Origin: Hyphomicrobiales bacterium | GTDB taxonomy: Bacteria > Pseudomonadota > Alphaproteobacteria > Rhizobiales > Beijerinckiaceae | Assembly (NCBI GenBank): GCA_028868735.1 | Contig: JAGWTW010000033.1 | Span: 1-33,603 of the forward strand | DNA length: 33,603 nucleotides | Direction: 5' to 3' | Shown here: in pieces, positions 1 through 6,810 of the stretch | How positions within the stretch are numbered: position 1 is the first letter of the stretch | Layout of the letters: the number at the start of each line of letters is the position of its first letter | The notes under the pieces: generated by a model | The model's database searches: none | Told to the model about the DNA's origin: nothing | The model's input: the letters and a program-made list of their open reading frames with translations, nothing else | Made by a program: the position numbers and the translations under genes

Positions 1-1
1 C

Positions 2-322
2 GGCCGCGCCGGCGTCCCCATGATGCCCAACGTCAAGGGGTCCGCGCGAACAAGGCTTGAAATCTTCGTCTACACGCTGCTGCTCTTTCCCGTCGGCTTG
101 CTTCCTTATCTCTTCGGCTTCGAAGGGCGAGCCTACGGGCTTGTGGCGCTTGCGAGCGGTCTCGCGATGATTTTTTATGCTTGGGCGGTGTTTCGCGACC
201 GCGCGGGCGCCAACAACGACCGCGCCGCGAAGAAGCTCTTCGGCTATTCGATCCTTCATCTGTTCCTGCTGTTCGCCGTTATCGTCGCCGAGCACGGCGT
301 CCTGCAACCTCTGGGGCTGTGA
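2..322 (+). CDS. ctaB: Protoheme IX farnesyltransferase (heme O synthase), C-terminal part
   Basis: The window opens inside this gene, so only about the last 106 residues are present. The enzyme is an integral membrane prenyltransferase that adds a farnesyl group to heme b to make heme O, the precursor of heme A for aa3 oxidases. The visible part contains the family's late AGVPMMP segment followed by three hydrophobic stretches, matching the last transmembrane helices of the UbiA superfamily. The catalytic Asp-rich motifs would lie upstream of the window. The reading frame runs in from base 2 without a start. The gene ends 2 bp before the coxF start and heads a cytochrome oxidase assembly cluster, which supports the call. 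Identity is confident from sequence and context together. Confidence 0.92.
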   Translation, partial: GRAGVPMMPNVKGSARTRLEIFVYTLLLFPVGLLPYLFGFEGRAYGLVALASGLAMIFYAWAVFRDRAGANNDRAAKKLFGYSILHLFLLFAVIVAEHGVLQPLGL

Positions 323-324
323 GG

Positions 325-504
325 ATGATGGCGGCCGAGCAAGACCAGCAGAACCTATCCGGCGTGGTCCTCACGGAGGCCCAACTCAAGGCGCGTCGTC
401 AGCGCAACGTCGCGATCGGTCTGGCGGTCGCATTGCTGTGCGCCTTGTTTTACGCCGTCACGATCGTCAAGCTCGGTCCGGGCATTCTGACTCATGCCGA
501 GTGA
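325..504 (+). CDS. CoxF-like small membrane protein of the cytochrome oxidase cluster
   Basis: This 59-residue protein has a charged N-terminal half (residues 1-27, ending in LKARRQRN) and one transmembrane helix at about residues 29-48. Small single-helix proteins at exactly this place between ctaB and ctaG are annotated CoxF in alphaproteobacteria, and their biochemical role is poorly defined. Two consecutive ATG codons (325 and 328) could serve as start. The gene begins 2 bp after the ctaB stop, and its last codons overlap the ctaG start at 494, so the three are probably translationally coupled. The call rests on size, topology and position, not on a recognised catalytic motif. Confidence 0.75.
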   Translation: MMAAEQDQQNLSGVVLTEAQLKARRQRNVAIGLAVALLCALFYAVTIVKLGPGILTHAE

Positions 505-1081
505 CATGAACGCGCCGCCCCCCCGCAATCGCAGGTTCGCCGCTTTCACGGCGCTGGCGACGGCTTGTCTGATGCTGGGCCTGAGTTTCGCCGCCGTGCC
601 GCTCTATCGCGCATTCTGCGCCGCGACGGGCTACGGCGGCACGACACAGCGTGCGGAAGTCGCCCCCGCGGCGCCGGGCAAGCGCGTGCTGACCGTGCGC
701 TTCGATTCCAACGTCGGCGGCGGACTGCCCTGGCGCTTCGAACCCGAGACGGCGCAGATATCTTTGCGGACGGGCCAGACCTCGACGGTTTTCTATCGCG
801 TGACGAACGAGGCCGACCACCCGATTTCGGCGACGGCCGCGTATAACGTCACGCCCGATCAGGCCGGATCCTACTTCGACAAGATCTCGTGCTTCTGTTT
901 CTCCGAGCAGACGCTCGCCGCGCACGAGACAGCCGAATGGCCAGTCGTATTTTTCCTGGACCCTGCGCTCGAGAAAGACGACAGCATGGCCGGGGTCGAA
1001 CAGCTCACTTTGTCCTACACGTTCTTCGAATCGAAGCAGCCTGCGCGCACCGCGCAGGACGCCCAGAAACCGAAGGGCTGA
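494..1081 (+). CDS. ctaG: Cytochrome c oxidase assembly protein CtaG (COX11 family, copper chaperone)
   Basis: COX11/CtaG delivers copper to the CuB site of cytochrome oxidase subunit I. The 195-residue protein has a short N-terminal tail, one transmembrane helix at about residues 16-38, and a periplasmic immunoglobulin-like domain. The family's copper-binding KISCFCF signature is intact, with Cys133 and Cys135, and the conserved YFDK run precedes it. A third family cysteine lies just after the helix (FCAATGYGG). The start at 494 overlaps the end of coxF by 11 bp; an in-frame ATG at 506 is an alternative that would shorten the protein by four residues. Downstream is subunit III, in the usual alphaproteobacterial order. 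Confidence 0.95.
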   Translation: MPSDMNAPPPRNRRFAAFTALATACLMLGLSFAAVPLYRAFCAATGYGGTTQRAEVAPAAPGKRVLTVRFDSNVGGGLPWRFEPETAQISLRTGQTSTVFYRVTNEADHPISATAAYNVTPDQAGSYFDKISCFCFSEQTLAAHETAEWPVVFFLDPALEKDDSMAGVEQLTLSYTFFESKQPARTAQDAQKPKG

Positions 1082-1132
1082 TGAACGCGCTTTAAGGAGA
1101 CGCGGCCCGCAAGGGCCCGAGAGGGGAAGAAA

Positions 1133-2002
1133 ATGGCGGACGCTCACGCTACACCGAACCACGACTATCATCTCGTCAATCCCAGCCCATGGCCGCTCCT
1201 CGGGTCGATCTCGGCCTTCGTCATGGCCTTCGGCGGCATCTTCTTCATGAAGCACCTGACGATGGGCGGTCTGCATGTCGGTCCGTACATTTTCGGCGCG
1301 GGCCTGATCGGCGTGCTGTACACGATGATCGCCTGGTGGACGGACGTCACTTACGAGGCCCAGCACGGCGATCATACGCGCGTCGTGCAGCTCTCGCACC
1401 GCTACGGGATGATCCTCTTCATCTCGTCCGAGGTCATGTTCTTCGTCGCCTGGTTCTGGGCCTTCTTCGACGCGAGCCTGTTCTCGAACGAAGCGATCCA
1501 GTATGCGCGCGTCGAATTCACGGGAGGCCACTGGCCGCCGAAGGGCATCGAAGTCCTCGATCCCTGGCACTTCCCGCTGCTGAACACGCTGATCCTGCTG
1601 ACGTCTGGCACGACCGTCACCTGGGCGCATCACGCGCTGCTCAACAACGACCGCGAAGGGCTGAAGAAGGGCCTGCTGGCGACCATCGTGCTCGGCATGA
1701 TCTTCACCTGCGTGCAGGGCTACGAGTATGCGCACGCGCCCTTCGCCTTCAAGAACTCGATCTACGGCTCGACCTTCTTCATGGCGACGGGCTTCCATGG
1801 CTTCCACGTGATCGTCGGCACGATCTTCCTGATCGTCTGCCTGTTCCGCGCCATGGCCGGCCAGTTCACGCCCAAGCAGCATCTCGGCTTCGAATTCGCC
1901 GCCTGGTACTGGCACTTCGTCGACGTGGTCTGGCTGTTCCTGTTCTCCTGCATCTATGTGTGGGGTTCCTGGGGCGCGCATATCGCCCACGTCGCCGAAT
2001 AG
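1133..2002 (+). CDS. coxC: Cytochrome c oxidase subunit III
   Basis: Subunit III (CtaE/CoxC) is a core membrane subunit of aa3-type cytochrome c oxidase that stabilises the catalytic subunit. The 289-residue protein has the seven hydrophobic helices of the family. It shows the signature SSEVMFFVAWFWAFF (around residues 98-112, with the conserved Glu), the TVTWAHHAL segment, the GFHGFHVIVGT motif, and the C-terminal FEFAAWYWHFVDVVWLFLF helix. A good purine-rich ribosome site (GAGGGGAAG) lies 5 bp before the ATG. Subunits I and II are not in the window; in related genomes they lie upstream of ctaB. A probable terminator follows at 2023-2047. Confidence 0.97.
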   Translation: MADAHATPNHDYHLVNPSPWPLLGSISAFVMAFGGIFFMKHLTMGGLHVGPYIFGAGLIGVLYTMIAWWTDVTYEAQHGDHTRVVQLSHRYGMILFISSEVMFFVAWFWAFFDASLFSNEAIQYARVEFTGGHWPPKGIEVLDPWHFPLLNTLILLTSGTTVTWAHHALLNNDREGLKKGLLATIVLGMIFTCVQGYEYAHAPFAFKNSIYGSTFFMATGFHGFHVIVGTIFLIVCLFRAMAGQFTPKQHLGFEFAAWYWHFVDVVWLFLFSCIYVWGSWGAHIAHVAE

Positions 2003-2022
2003 GCCGCGCTTGTTTTCTTGCG

Positions 2023-2047
2023 AAGGGCGGCCGTGCGCCGCCCTTTT
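2023..2047 (+). terminator. Hairpin after coxC, probable terminator or attenuator
   Basis: The arms AAGGGCGG (2023-2030) and CCGCCCTT (2038-2045) pair perfectly around a 7-nt loop. They are followed by only two more T residues, so Rho-independent termination would be weak. The hairpin starts 20 bp after the coxC stop and ends 18 bp before the DUF983 start. It probably reduces read-through between the abundant oxidase subunit mRNA and the assembly-factor genes downstream. Confidence 0.55.
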
Positions 2048-2064
2048 GCGTTTGGACGGATGCC

Positions 2065-2442
2065 ATGTCCCACGACCATCAATATCCGCCGCTTTCGCCG
2101 TGGTCGACCGGCCTCGCCGGCCGCTGCCCGCGTTGCGGCGACGGAAAATTGTTCAAGGGGTTCATCGCGCTCGCCGAAAAATGCGAAGTCTGCGGCCTCG
2201 ATCTCAAATTTGCGGATTCGGGCGACGGGCCGGCGATCTTCGTCATGTTGATCGCCGGCTTTCTGATCGTCGGCGCGGCGCTCTGGCTTGAGGTTTCCTA
2301 CGAGCCTGCGATCTGGGTCTATGTCGCCGTCCTGCTGCCGCTCACATTGATTGTGTGCCTGGGCATGTTGCGTCCGTTGAAGGGCGTGCTGGTCGCGCTG
2401 CAATACGCCAACAAGGCCGAGCAGGGGCGGTTGGGGTCCTGA
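2065..2442 (+). CDS. DUF983 family membrane protein
   Basis: This 125-residue protein belongs to the DUF983 family, recognised by an N-terminal zinc-ribbon-like pair of motifs, RCPRCGDGKLFKGF and CEVCGLDL, giving a C-x2-C plus C-x2-C arrangement. Two transmembrane helices follow at about residues 58-78 and 84-104. No function is established for the family, but it sits between coxC and SURF1 in many alphaproteobacteria, which suggests a role in oxidase biogenesis. The start ATG at 2065 begins 18 bp after the hairpin. The gene ends 1 bp before the SURF1 start, so the two are probably co-translated. Confidence 0.85.
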   Translation: MSHDHQYPPLSPWSTGLAGRCPRCGDGKLFKGFIALAEKCEVCGLDLKFADSGDGPAIFVMLIAGFLIVGAALWLEVSYEPAIWVYVAVLLPLTLIVCLGMLRPLKGVLVALQYANKAEQGRLGS

Positions 2443-2443
2443 C

Positions 2444-3259
2444 ATGAGCGTCGCCCGCAAGGTCGCCGCGAGGAGCATCGTCGGCCCGGCGATCGCGGCG
2501 ACGATCGCGTTCGGCCTTTTGTGCGGGCTGGGCGTCTGGCAGGTCGAGCGCCTGCACTGGAAGGAGGGCGTGCTCGCCCGCATCGACGCGCGTATTCATC
2601 AGCCGGCCGGGGCGCTTCCCCCCGAGGCTGCTTGGTCGTCGCTGAAATCAGACGATTACGACTACGCCCACGTTTCCGCACGCGGGCGCTTTGTGCCGGG
2701 CAGGGAAGCGCTGATCTTTCGCTCGGGCTCTCCCAATCGCGACGATCAGTCCGCCGGGCCCGGCTATCAGGTGCTCACGCCGTTGAAACTCGACACGGGC
2801 GGCGTCGTGCTGGTCGATCGAGGGTTCGCTCCGCTCGCCTGGAAAGACGACCCCGCGATCCGTACGCCGCCGCCGGATGGCGATGTCGAGGTGACGGGTC
2901 TGATGCGCCCGCCCGAAGGCCGCAATCTGTTCACGCCGGCCGACCAGCCCGCCGACAATCTCTGGTTCACGCGCGATCCCGCGGGCATGGCGAAAGAATT
3001 CGGGCTCGCAGCCGTCGCGCCCTTCACGATCGATCAGGATGCGGCGCCTGGCATGACCCGTTGGCCGCATCCCGGCGCGACCGAACTGAACATCCCGAAC
3101 AATCACCTGTCCTACGCGCTGACCTGGTTCGGGCTGGCGGCGACGCTCGCGGTGTTTTTTGGCGTGTGGGTCGTGCGGGGACGGGATCCAGCGACTGTCA
3201 TTCTCGACGAACGCGAAACGTTCGGTCGGGAATCCGGAACAAGAGACGCCGATTCGTGA
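2444..3259 (+). CDS. SURF1 family cytochrome oxidase assembly protein
   Basis: SURF1 proteins support heme A insertion into cytochrome oxidase. The 271-residue protein has the two-helix topology of the family: a first helix at about residues 14-34 containing LGVWQVERLHWKE, a periplasmic domain with the conserved GYQVLTPL and VLVDRGFAP motifs, and a second helix near residues 223-243 preceded by NNHLSYALTWFGLA. The last 11 or so residues (about FGRESGTRDADS) are encoded inside a palindromic repeat element (3226-3296) and are probably not part of the ancestral protein. The gene abuts DUF983 upstream. It lies 88 bp before thrC. Confidence 0.93.
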   Translation: MSVARKVAARSIVGPAIAATIAFGLLCGLGVWQVERLHWKEGVLARIDARIHQPAGALPPEAAWSSLKSDDYDYAHVSARGRFVPGREALIFRSGSPNRDDQSAGPGYQVLTPLKLDTGGVVLVDRGFAPLAWKDDPAIRTPPPDGDVEVTGLMRPPEGRNLFTPADQPADNLWFTRDPAGMAKEFGLAAVAPFTIDQDAAPGMTRWPHPGATELNIPNNHLSYALTWFGLAATLAVFFGVWVVRGRDPATVILDERETFGRESGTRDADS

Positions 3260-3296
3260 GCCGGATTCCCGATTTGGCGGGAATGACATTCCCGCC
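3226..3296. repeat. Palindromic repeat element with four pairing arms, overlapping the SURF1 3' end
   Basis: Four arms are seen. TCGGGAATCCGG (3226-3237) pairs perfectly with CCGGATTCCCGA (3261-3272). GGCGGGAATG (3276-3285) pairs perfectly with CATTCCCGCC (3287-3296) around one central base. The third arm can instead pair with the second (ATTCCCG, 3265-3271, with CGGGAAT, 3278-3284), so alternative hairpins are possible. On the reverse strand the element encodes the VIPAKSGIR-type peptide that recurs in bacterial dispersed palindromes. The element may also end transcription before thrC. No second copy is visible in this window. Confidence 0.7.
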
Positions 3297-3347
3297 GCGC
3301 GTCGTTTCCATGCTACACCCCGCCCCAACCGAAACGGGACCCGACAC

Positions 3348-4757
3348 GTGCGTTACATCTCCACCCGCGGCGAGGCGCCAGCGCTGAACTTCGTCGATTG
3401 CGCGCTGGCGGGGCTCGCCGCCGACGGCGGCCTCTATCTGCCGGAAACCTATCCGCAGCTTCACGCATCGACCATCGCAGGGCTCGCCGGTCGCACCTAT
3501 GCCGAAGCAGCCGAGACGATCATCGCGCCCTTCGTCGCGGAGTCGATTCCGCGTGAAGAGCTTTCGGCGATGATCGCCGACGCCTATCGCGGTTTCCGTC
3601 ATGCGGCGGTGACGCCGCTGGTGCAGCTCTCGGACAATCTGTTCCTGCTGGAACTGTTTCACGGCCCGACGCTCGCCTTCAAGGACGTCGCGATGCAATT
3701 GCTGGGGCGCGTGATGAACCACGCGCTCAAGAGCCGCGGCAAACGCGCGACCGTCGTCGGCGCGACGTCCGGCGACACGGGCGCCGCGGCGATCGAGGCG
3801 TTTCGCGGGCTCGATCAGGTCGACGTCTTCATTCTCTATCCGCATGGCCGCGTGAGCGACGTGCAGCGCCGCCAGATGACGACGGTGGCGGATGAAAACA
3901 TTCACGCCATCGCGCTCGAGGGCACGTTCGACGATGCGCAGGCGATCCTGAAATGCCTGTTCCGCGACGAGAAGTTTCGCGCCGACGCCGGCCTCACAGG
4001 CGTCAATTCGATCAACTGGGCGCGCGTGCTCGCGCAGATCGTCTATTATTTCACGAGCGCGGTCGCGCTCGGCGCGCCGCATCGGCCCGTCTCCTTTGCG
4101 GTGCCGACCGGCAATTTCGGCGACATACTCGCTGGCTATGTCGCGAAGAAAATGGGCCTGCCGATCGAGCGCCTCGTCATCGCCACCAACGAGAACGACA
4201 TTCTCGCGCGTACGCTACATACCGGCCGTTACGAAGTGCGCGGCGTCAAGGCGACGCAATCGCCGTCGATGGACATTCAGGTCTCCTCCAATTTCGAGCG
4301 CCTCCTGTTCGACGCGCACGCTCGCGACGCGGCCGCCGTACGCAACCTGATGGCGCGCCTCGACCAGTCGAGAGCATTCGACATCGGCGCGGAAGCGCTC
4401 GCCAGGATTCGCGCGGAATTCGACGCCGAGAGCGTCAGTGAAGCGCAGACGAAAGCCGAGATTTCGCGCATCTACGAAAAAAGCGGCTACATTCTCGACC
4501 CGCACAGCGCCGTCGGCGTCGTCGCGGGCTTTCGCGCGTTGAAGAATCATGCGCACACCCCGATGATTGTCGCGGGCACCGCGCATCCCGCGAAATTCCC
4601 CGACGCGATCGAGGCTGCGACCGGCGTGCATCCGCCGCTGCCCGCGCATCTTGCCGGGATCATGCAGGCGAAGGAGCGTTTCGACGTCGTCGCGAACGAC
4701 ATCGGCGCTGTGGAAAAATTCATCCGCGCCCGCGCGCGCGCGACGGCCGGGAAATGA
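3348..4757 (+). CDS. thrC: Threonine synthase
   Basis: ThrC converts O-phospho-L-homoserine to L-threonine with pyridoxal phosphate. I chose the GTG start at 3348, giving 469 residues, because it begins with the family's MRYISTRG N-terminus; the frame is open further upstream only through the repeat element. Motifs include the DGGLYLPE segment, the PLP lysine in HGPTLAFKD (Lys112), the phosphate-binding GATSGDTG loop, and GNFGDILAGY later on. This is the fungal/proteobacterial long form of ThrC. Homoserine kinase, the preceding enzyme, is encoded about 10 kb away at 15128. The stop codon overlaps the start of the M16 peptidase (ATGA), a sign of translational coupling. Confidence 0.95.
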   Translation: MRYISTRGEAPALNFVDCALAGLAADGGLYLPETYPQLHASTIAGLAGRTYAEAAETIIAPFVAESIPREELSAMIADAYRGFRHAAVTPLVQLSDNLFLLELFHGPTLAFKDVAMQLLGRVMNHALKSRGKRATVVGATSGDTGAAAIEAFRGLDQVDVFILYPHGRVSDVQRRQMTTVADENIHAIALEGTFDDAQAILKCLFRDEKFRADAGLTGVNSINWARVLAQIVYYFTSAVALGAPHRPVSFAVPTGNFGDILAGYVAKKMGLPIERLVIATNENDILARTLHTGRYEVRGVKATQSPSMDIQVSSNFERLLFDAHARDAAAVRNLMARLDQSRAFDIGAEALARIRAEFDAESVSEAQTKAEISRIYEKSGYILDPHSAVGVVAGFRALKNHAHTPMIVAGTAHPAKFPDAIEAATGVHPPLPAHLAGIMQAKERFDVVANDIGAVEKFIRARARATAGK

Positions 4758-6016
4758 GCGTCCAGTCGACGACGCTGGCGTCCGGGCTGCGTATCGTCAC
4801 CGACCGCAACGAGAGCGCCGGCACCGCTGCGCTCAACGTGCATGTCGCGGTCGGCTCGCGCAACGAGACGCTCGCCGAACATGGCCTTTCGCATCTTATC
4901 GAGCACATGGCGTTCAAGGGCACGCGCCGCCGCTCCGCGTTGCAGATCGCGGAGGAAATCGAATCCGCCGGCGGCGATCTGAACGCGGCGACCGCGACCG
5001 AACATACGGCCTATCAGGCGCGCGTCCTTCCCGAGGACGTCGCGCCGGCGCTCGACATTCTGGCCGACATTCTCGTCGATTCCGTTTTCGACGCCGAGGA
5101 ACTCGAGCGCGAAAAGGACGTCATCCTGCAGGAGATCGCGGCGGTCGAAGATACGCCCGACGATCTCGTCTTCGAATATTTCGACGCTGCGGCTTTTCCC
5201 GATCAACCGATCGGGCGGCCAATTCTGGGCCGGCCGGAGAGCGTGAAGCGGATCGACCGCGCAGGAATCCGCGCCTACCTCGACCGCTTCTATGGCGCGA
5301 ATACGCTGATCGTTTCGGCAGCCGGAGCCGTACGCCACGACGAAGTGGTCGCTGCGGCGGAAAGATTGTTCGCGGGTCTTCCGCAGGCGGCTGCGCCAAA
5401 GCCGACGCAGGCGCGCTACGCAGGCGGCGAGAAGCGTTCGAGGAAAAAAGCCGAACAGGCCAATATCGTCATCGGTTTCGAGAGCCTCTCGCACACGGAT
5501 CCGGACACGTATGCGGCCCATGTCTTCTCGAACGCCGTCGGCGGCGGCATGGCCTCGCGGCTCTTCCAGGAGGTGCGCGAGAAACGCGGCCTCGCCTATT
5601 CGATCTACACGTTCAACTGGTCCTTCGCCGACACCGGTCTGTTCGGCCTCTCGGCCGCCGCAAGCCCGCGCGACGCGGAAGATTTGATGAAGGTCGCGCT
5701 CGATTGCGTGGCCGCCGCGCTCGACGATCTCGACGAGACGGAAGTCCGCCGCGCCCGGGCGCAGATGAAGGTCTCGCTGCTGACCGCGCTCGAATCCTCG
5801 CCCGCGCGCGCCGAGCAGATCGCCCGCCAGACCGAGGTGTTCGGCGGCGTGTTGGCGCGGGATGAGATCGTCAGACGGATCGACCGGCTGGACGTGAGGG
5901 CCGTGCGCGCTGCCGGACGTCGCCTTCTGTCGAGCGCGCCGAGCCTGGCGGTGGTCGGCCCCGCAAGCCGTTCGCTTTCGGTCGACCGGGTGGCGGAGCG
6001 CCTGCGGACCGGCTAG
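4754..6016 (+). CDS. M16 family zinc metallopeptidase (mitochondrial processing peptidase-like)
   Basis: This 420-residue protein is an M16 peptidase of the type related to the beta subunit of mitochondrial processing peptidase. The inverted zinc motif HLIEH is at residues 47-51, and the distal zinc-ligand region LEREKDVILQEI lies about 75 residues later. The C-terminal half contains the R/Y substrate-binding segment EVREKRGLAYSIY. It has no signal peptide, so cytoplasmic action is likely. Alphaproteobacterial members are conserved next to thrC, as here with a 4-bp overlap, but their physiological substrate is not established. The catalytic residues are all present, so an active enzyme is expected. 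Confidence 0.92.
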   Translation: MSVQSTTLASGLRIVTDRNESAGTAALNVHVAVGSRNETLAEHGLSHLIEHMAFKGTRRRSALQIAEEIESAGGDLNAATATEHTAYQARVLPEDVAPALDILADILVDSVFDAEELEREKDVILQEIAAVEDTPDDLVFEYFDAAAFPDQPIGRPILGRPESVKRIDRAGIRAYLDRFYGANTLIVSAAGAVRHDEVVAAAERLFAGLPQAAAPKPTQARYAGGEKRSRKKAEQANIVIGFESLSHTDPDTYAAHVFSNAVGGGMASRLFQEVREKRGLAYSIYTFNWSFADTGLFGLSAAASPRDAEDLMKVALDCVAAALDDLDETEVRRARAQMKVSLLTALESSPARAEQIARQTEVFGGVLARDEIVRRIDRLDVRAVRAAGRRLLSSAPSLAVVGPASRSLSVDRVAERLRTG

Positions 6017-6073
6017 TTTGGCCACCTTGAATCGTTTCGGATTTTCGCCTGAATCGAGTTCCAGAAGGAGCCT

Positions 6074-6697
6074 ATGGCCCTCTTCCGCCTGACGCCGGCC
6101 CGAGAAGCATCCACCTTCATCCGCGGCGATGGGGTTTTTCTTCGGCCCGCCAGAATGGACGATTTCGACGACTGGTCCGCCCTGCGCGACCATTCGCGCG
6201 ATTTCCTGACGCCCTGGGAGCCGCTCTGGCCGGCGGACGATCTCACGCGCAGCGCCTTTCGTCGTCGCCTGAAGCGACAATCGGAAGAGATGGCCCGCGA
6301 CGAAGCATTTCCGCTGCTCGTGTTCCGGGCGCGCGACAAGGCGCTGCTCGGGGGGCTGACGCTCGGCCAGATCCGGCGGGGCGTCGCCCAGACCGCCACG
6401 GTCGGCTACTGGATGGGCGTCGGCTTTGCGGGCCAGGGATATATGTCGCGGGCGCTGCGGGCCGCCGTTTCCTATTCCTTTTCGACCCTGCGGCTGCACC
6501 GGATCGAGGCCGCCTGCCTGCCGACCAACAATGCGTCGATCCGCGTGCTGGAGAGCGCCGGTTTTCGCCGGGAAGGGCTGGCGCGCTCCTATCTGCGCAT
6601 CAACGGCCGCTGGCAGGACCATCTCCTGTTCGCGGTGCTGGAAAGCGACCCGCCGCCGACCAGGCTGAGGGTCGCCGCAGCGTCCGGACCGGGGTGA
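6074..6697 (+). CDS. GNAT family N-acetyltransferase, RimJ/RimL-like
   Basis: The 207-residue protein has the RimJ/RimL-type GNAT fold: an early VFLRPARMDDFDDW strand-helix, the acetyl-CoA loop GVGFAGQGYMSRAL at about residues 116-129, and the late NNASIRVLESAGF motif typical of transferases acting on protein N-termini. A ribosome site (AAGGAG) precedes the ATG at 6074. It lies 57 bp after the M16 gene on the same strand and could belong to the thrC operon. The exact substrate, ribosomal protein or other, cannot be inferred from sequence. I therefore give no gene symbol. Confidence 0.88.
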   Translation: MALFRLTPAREASTFIRGDGVFLRPARMDDFDDWSALRDHSRDFLTPWEPLWPADDLTRSAFRRRLKRQSEEMARDEAFPLLVFRARDKALLGGLTLGQIRRGVAQTATVGYWMGVGFAGQGYMSRALRAAVSYSFSTLRLHRIEAACLPTNNASIRVLESAGFRREGLARSYLRINGRWQDHLLFAVLESDPPPTRLRVAAASGPG

Positions 6698-6810
6698 CGC
6701 GGCTCGCCTTGCCCGCCGCGCGCTAAAGCTTTACCAGTCAAAGTTCCGACACGAATGGGGCGCAGGTCCCCCAACCATAACGGCCCAGGGCGGCGACGTC
6801 CCGAGAGAGA

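Noticed and set aside
1104..1117. Small hairpin GGCCC-GCAA-GGGCC before coxC considered as a regulatory element.
   Set aside because: Five base pairs with a GNRA loop is common by chance in such GC-rich sequence, and no further support was found.
467..1990. Long open frame on the minus strand opposite ctaG and coxC (507 residues).
   Set aside because: It lies antisense to two clear oxidase genes, has no recognisable domain, and its Asp/Glu/Arg/Gly-rich composition is typical of shadow frames in high-GC DNA.
3260..3347. Threonine-type riboswitch or attenuator upstream of thrC.
   Set aside because: The gap is filled by the palindromic repeat; no leader peptide rich in Thr codons and no known riboswitch fold is seen.
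4547..6622. Long minus-strand frame opposite thrC, the M16 peptidase and the acetyltransferase (691 residues).
   Set aside because: It overlaps three well-supported genes in antisense and shows no family motif.
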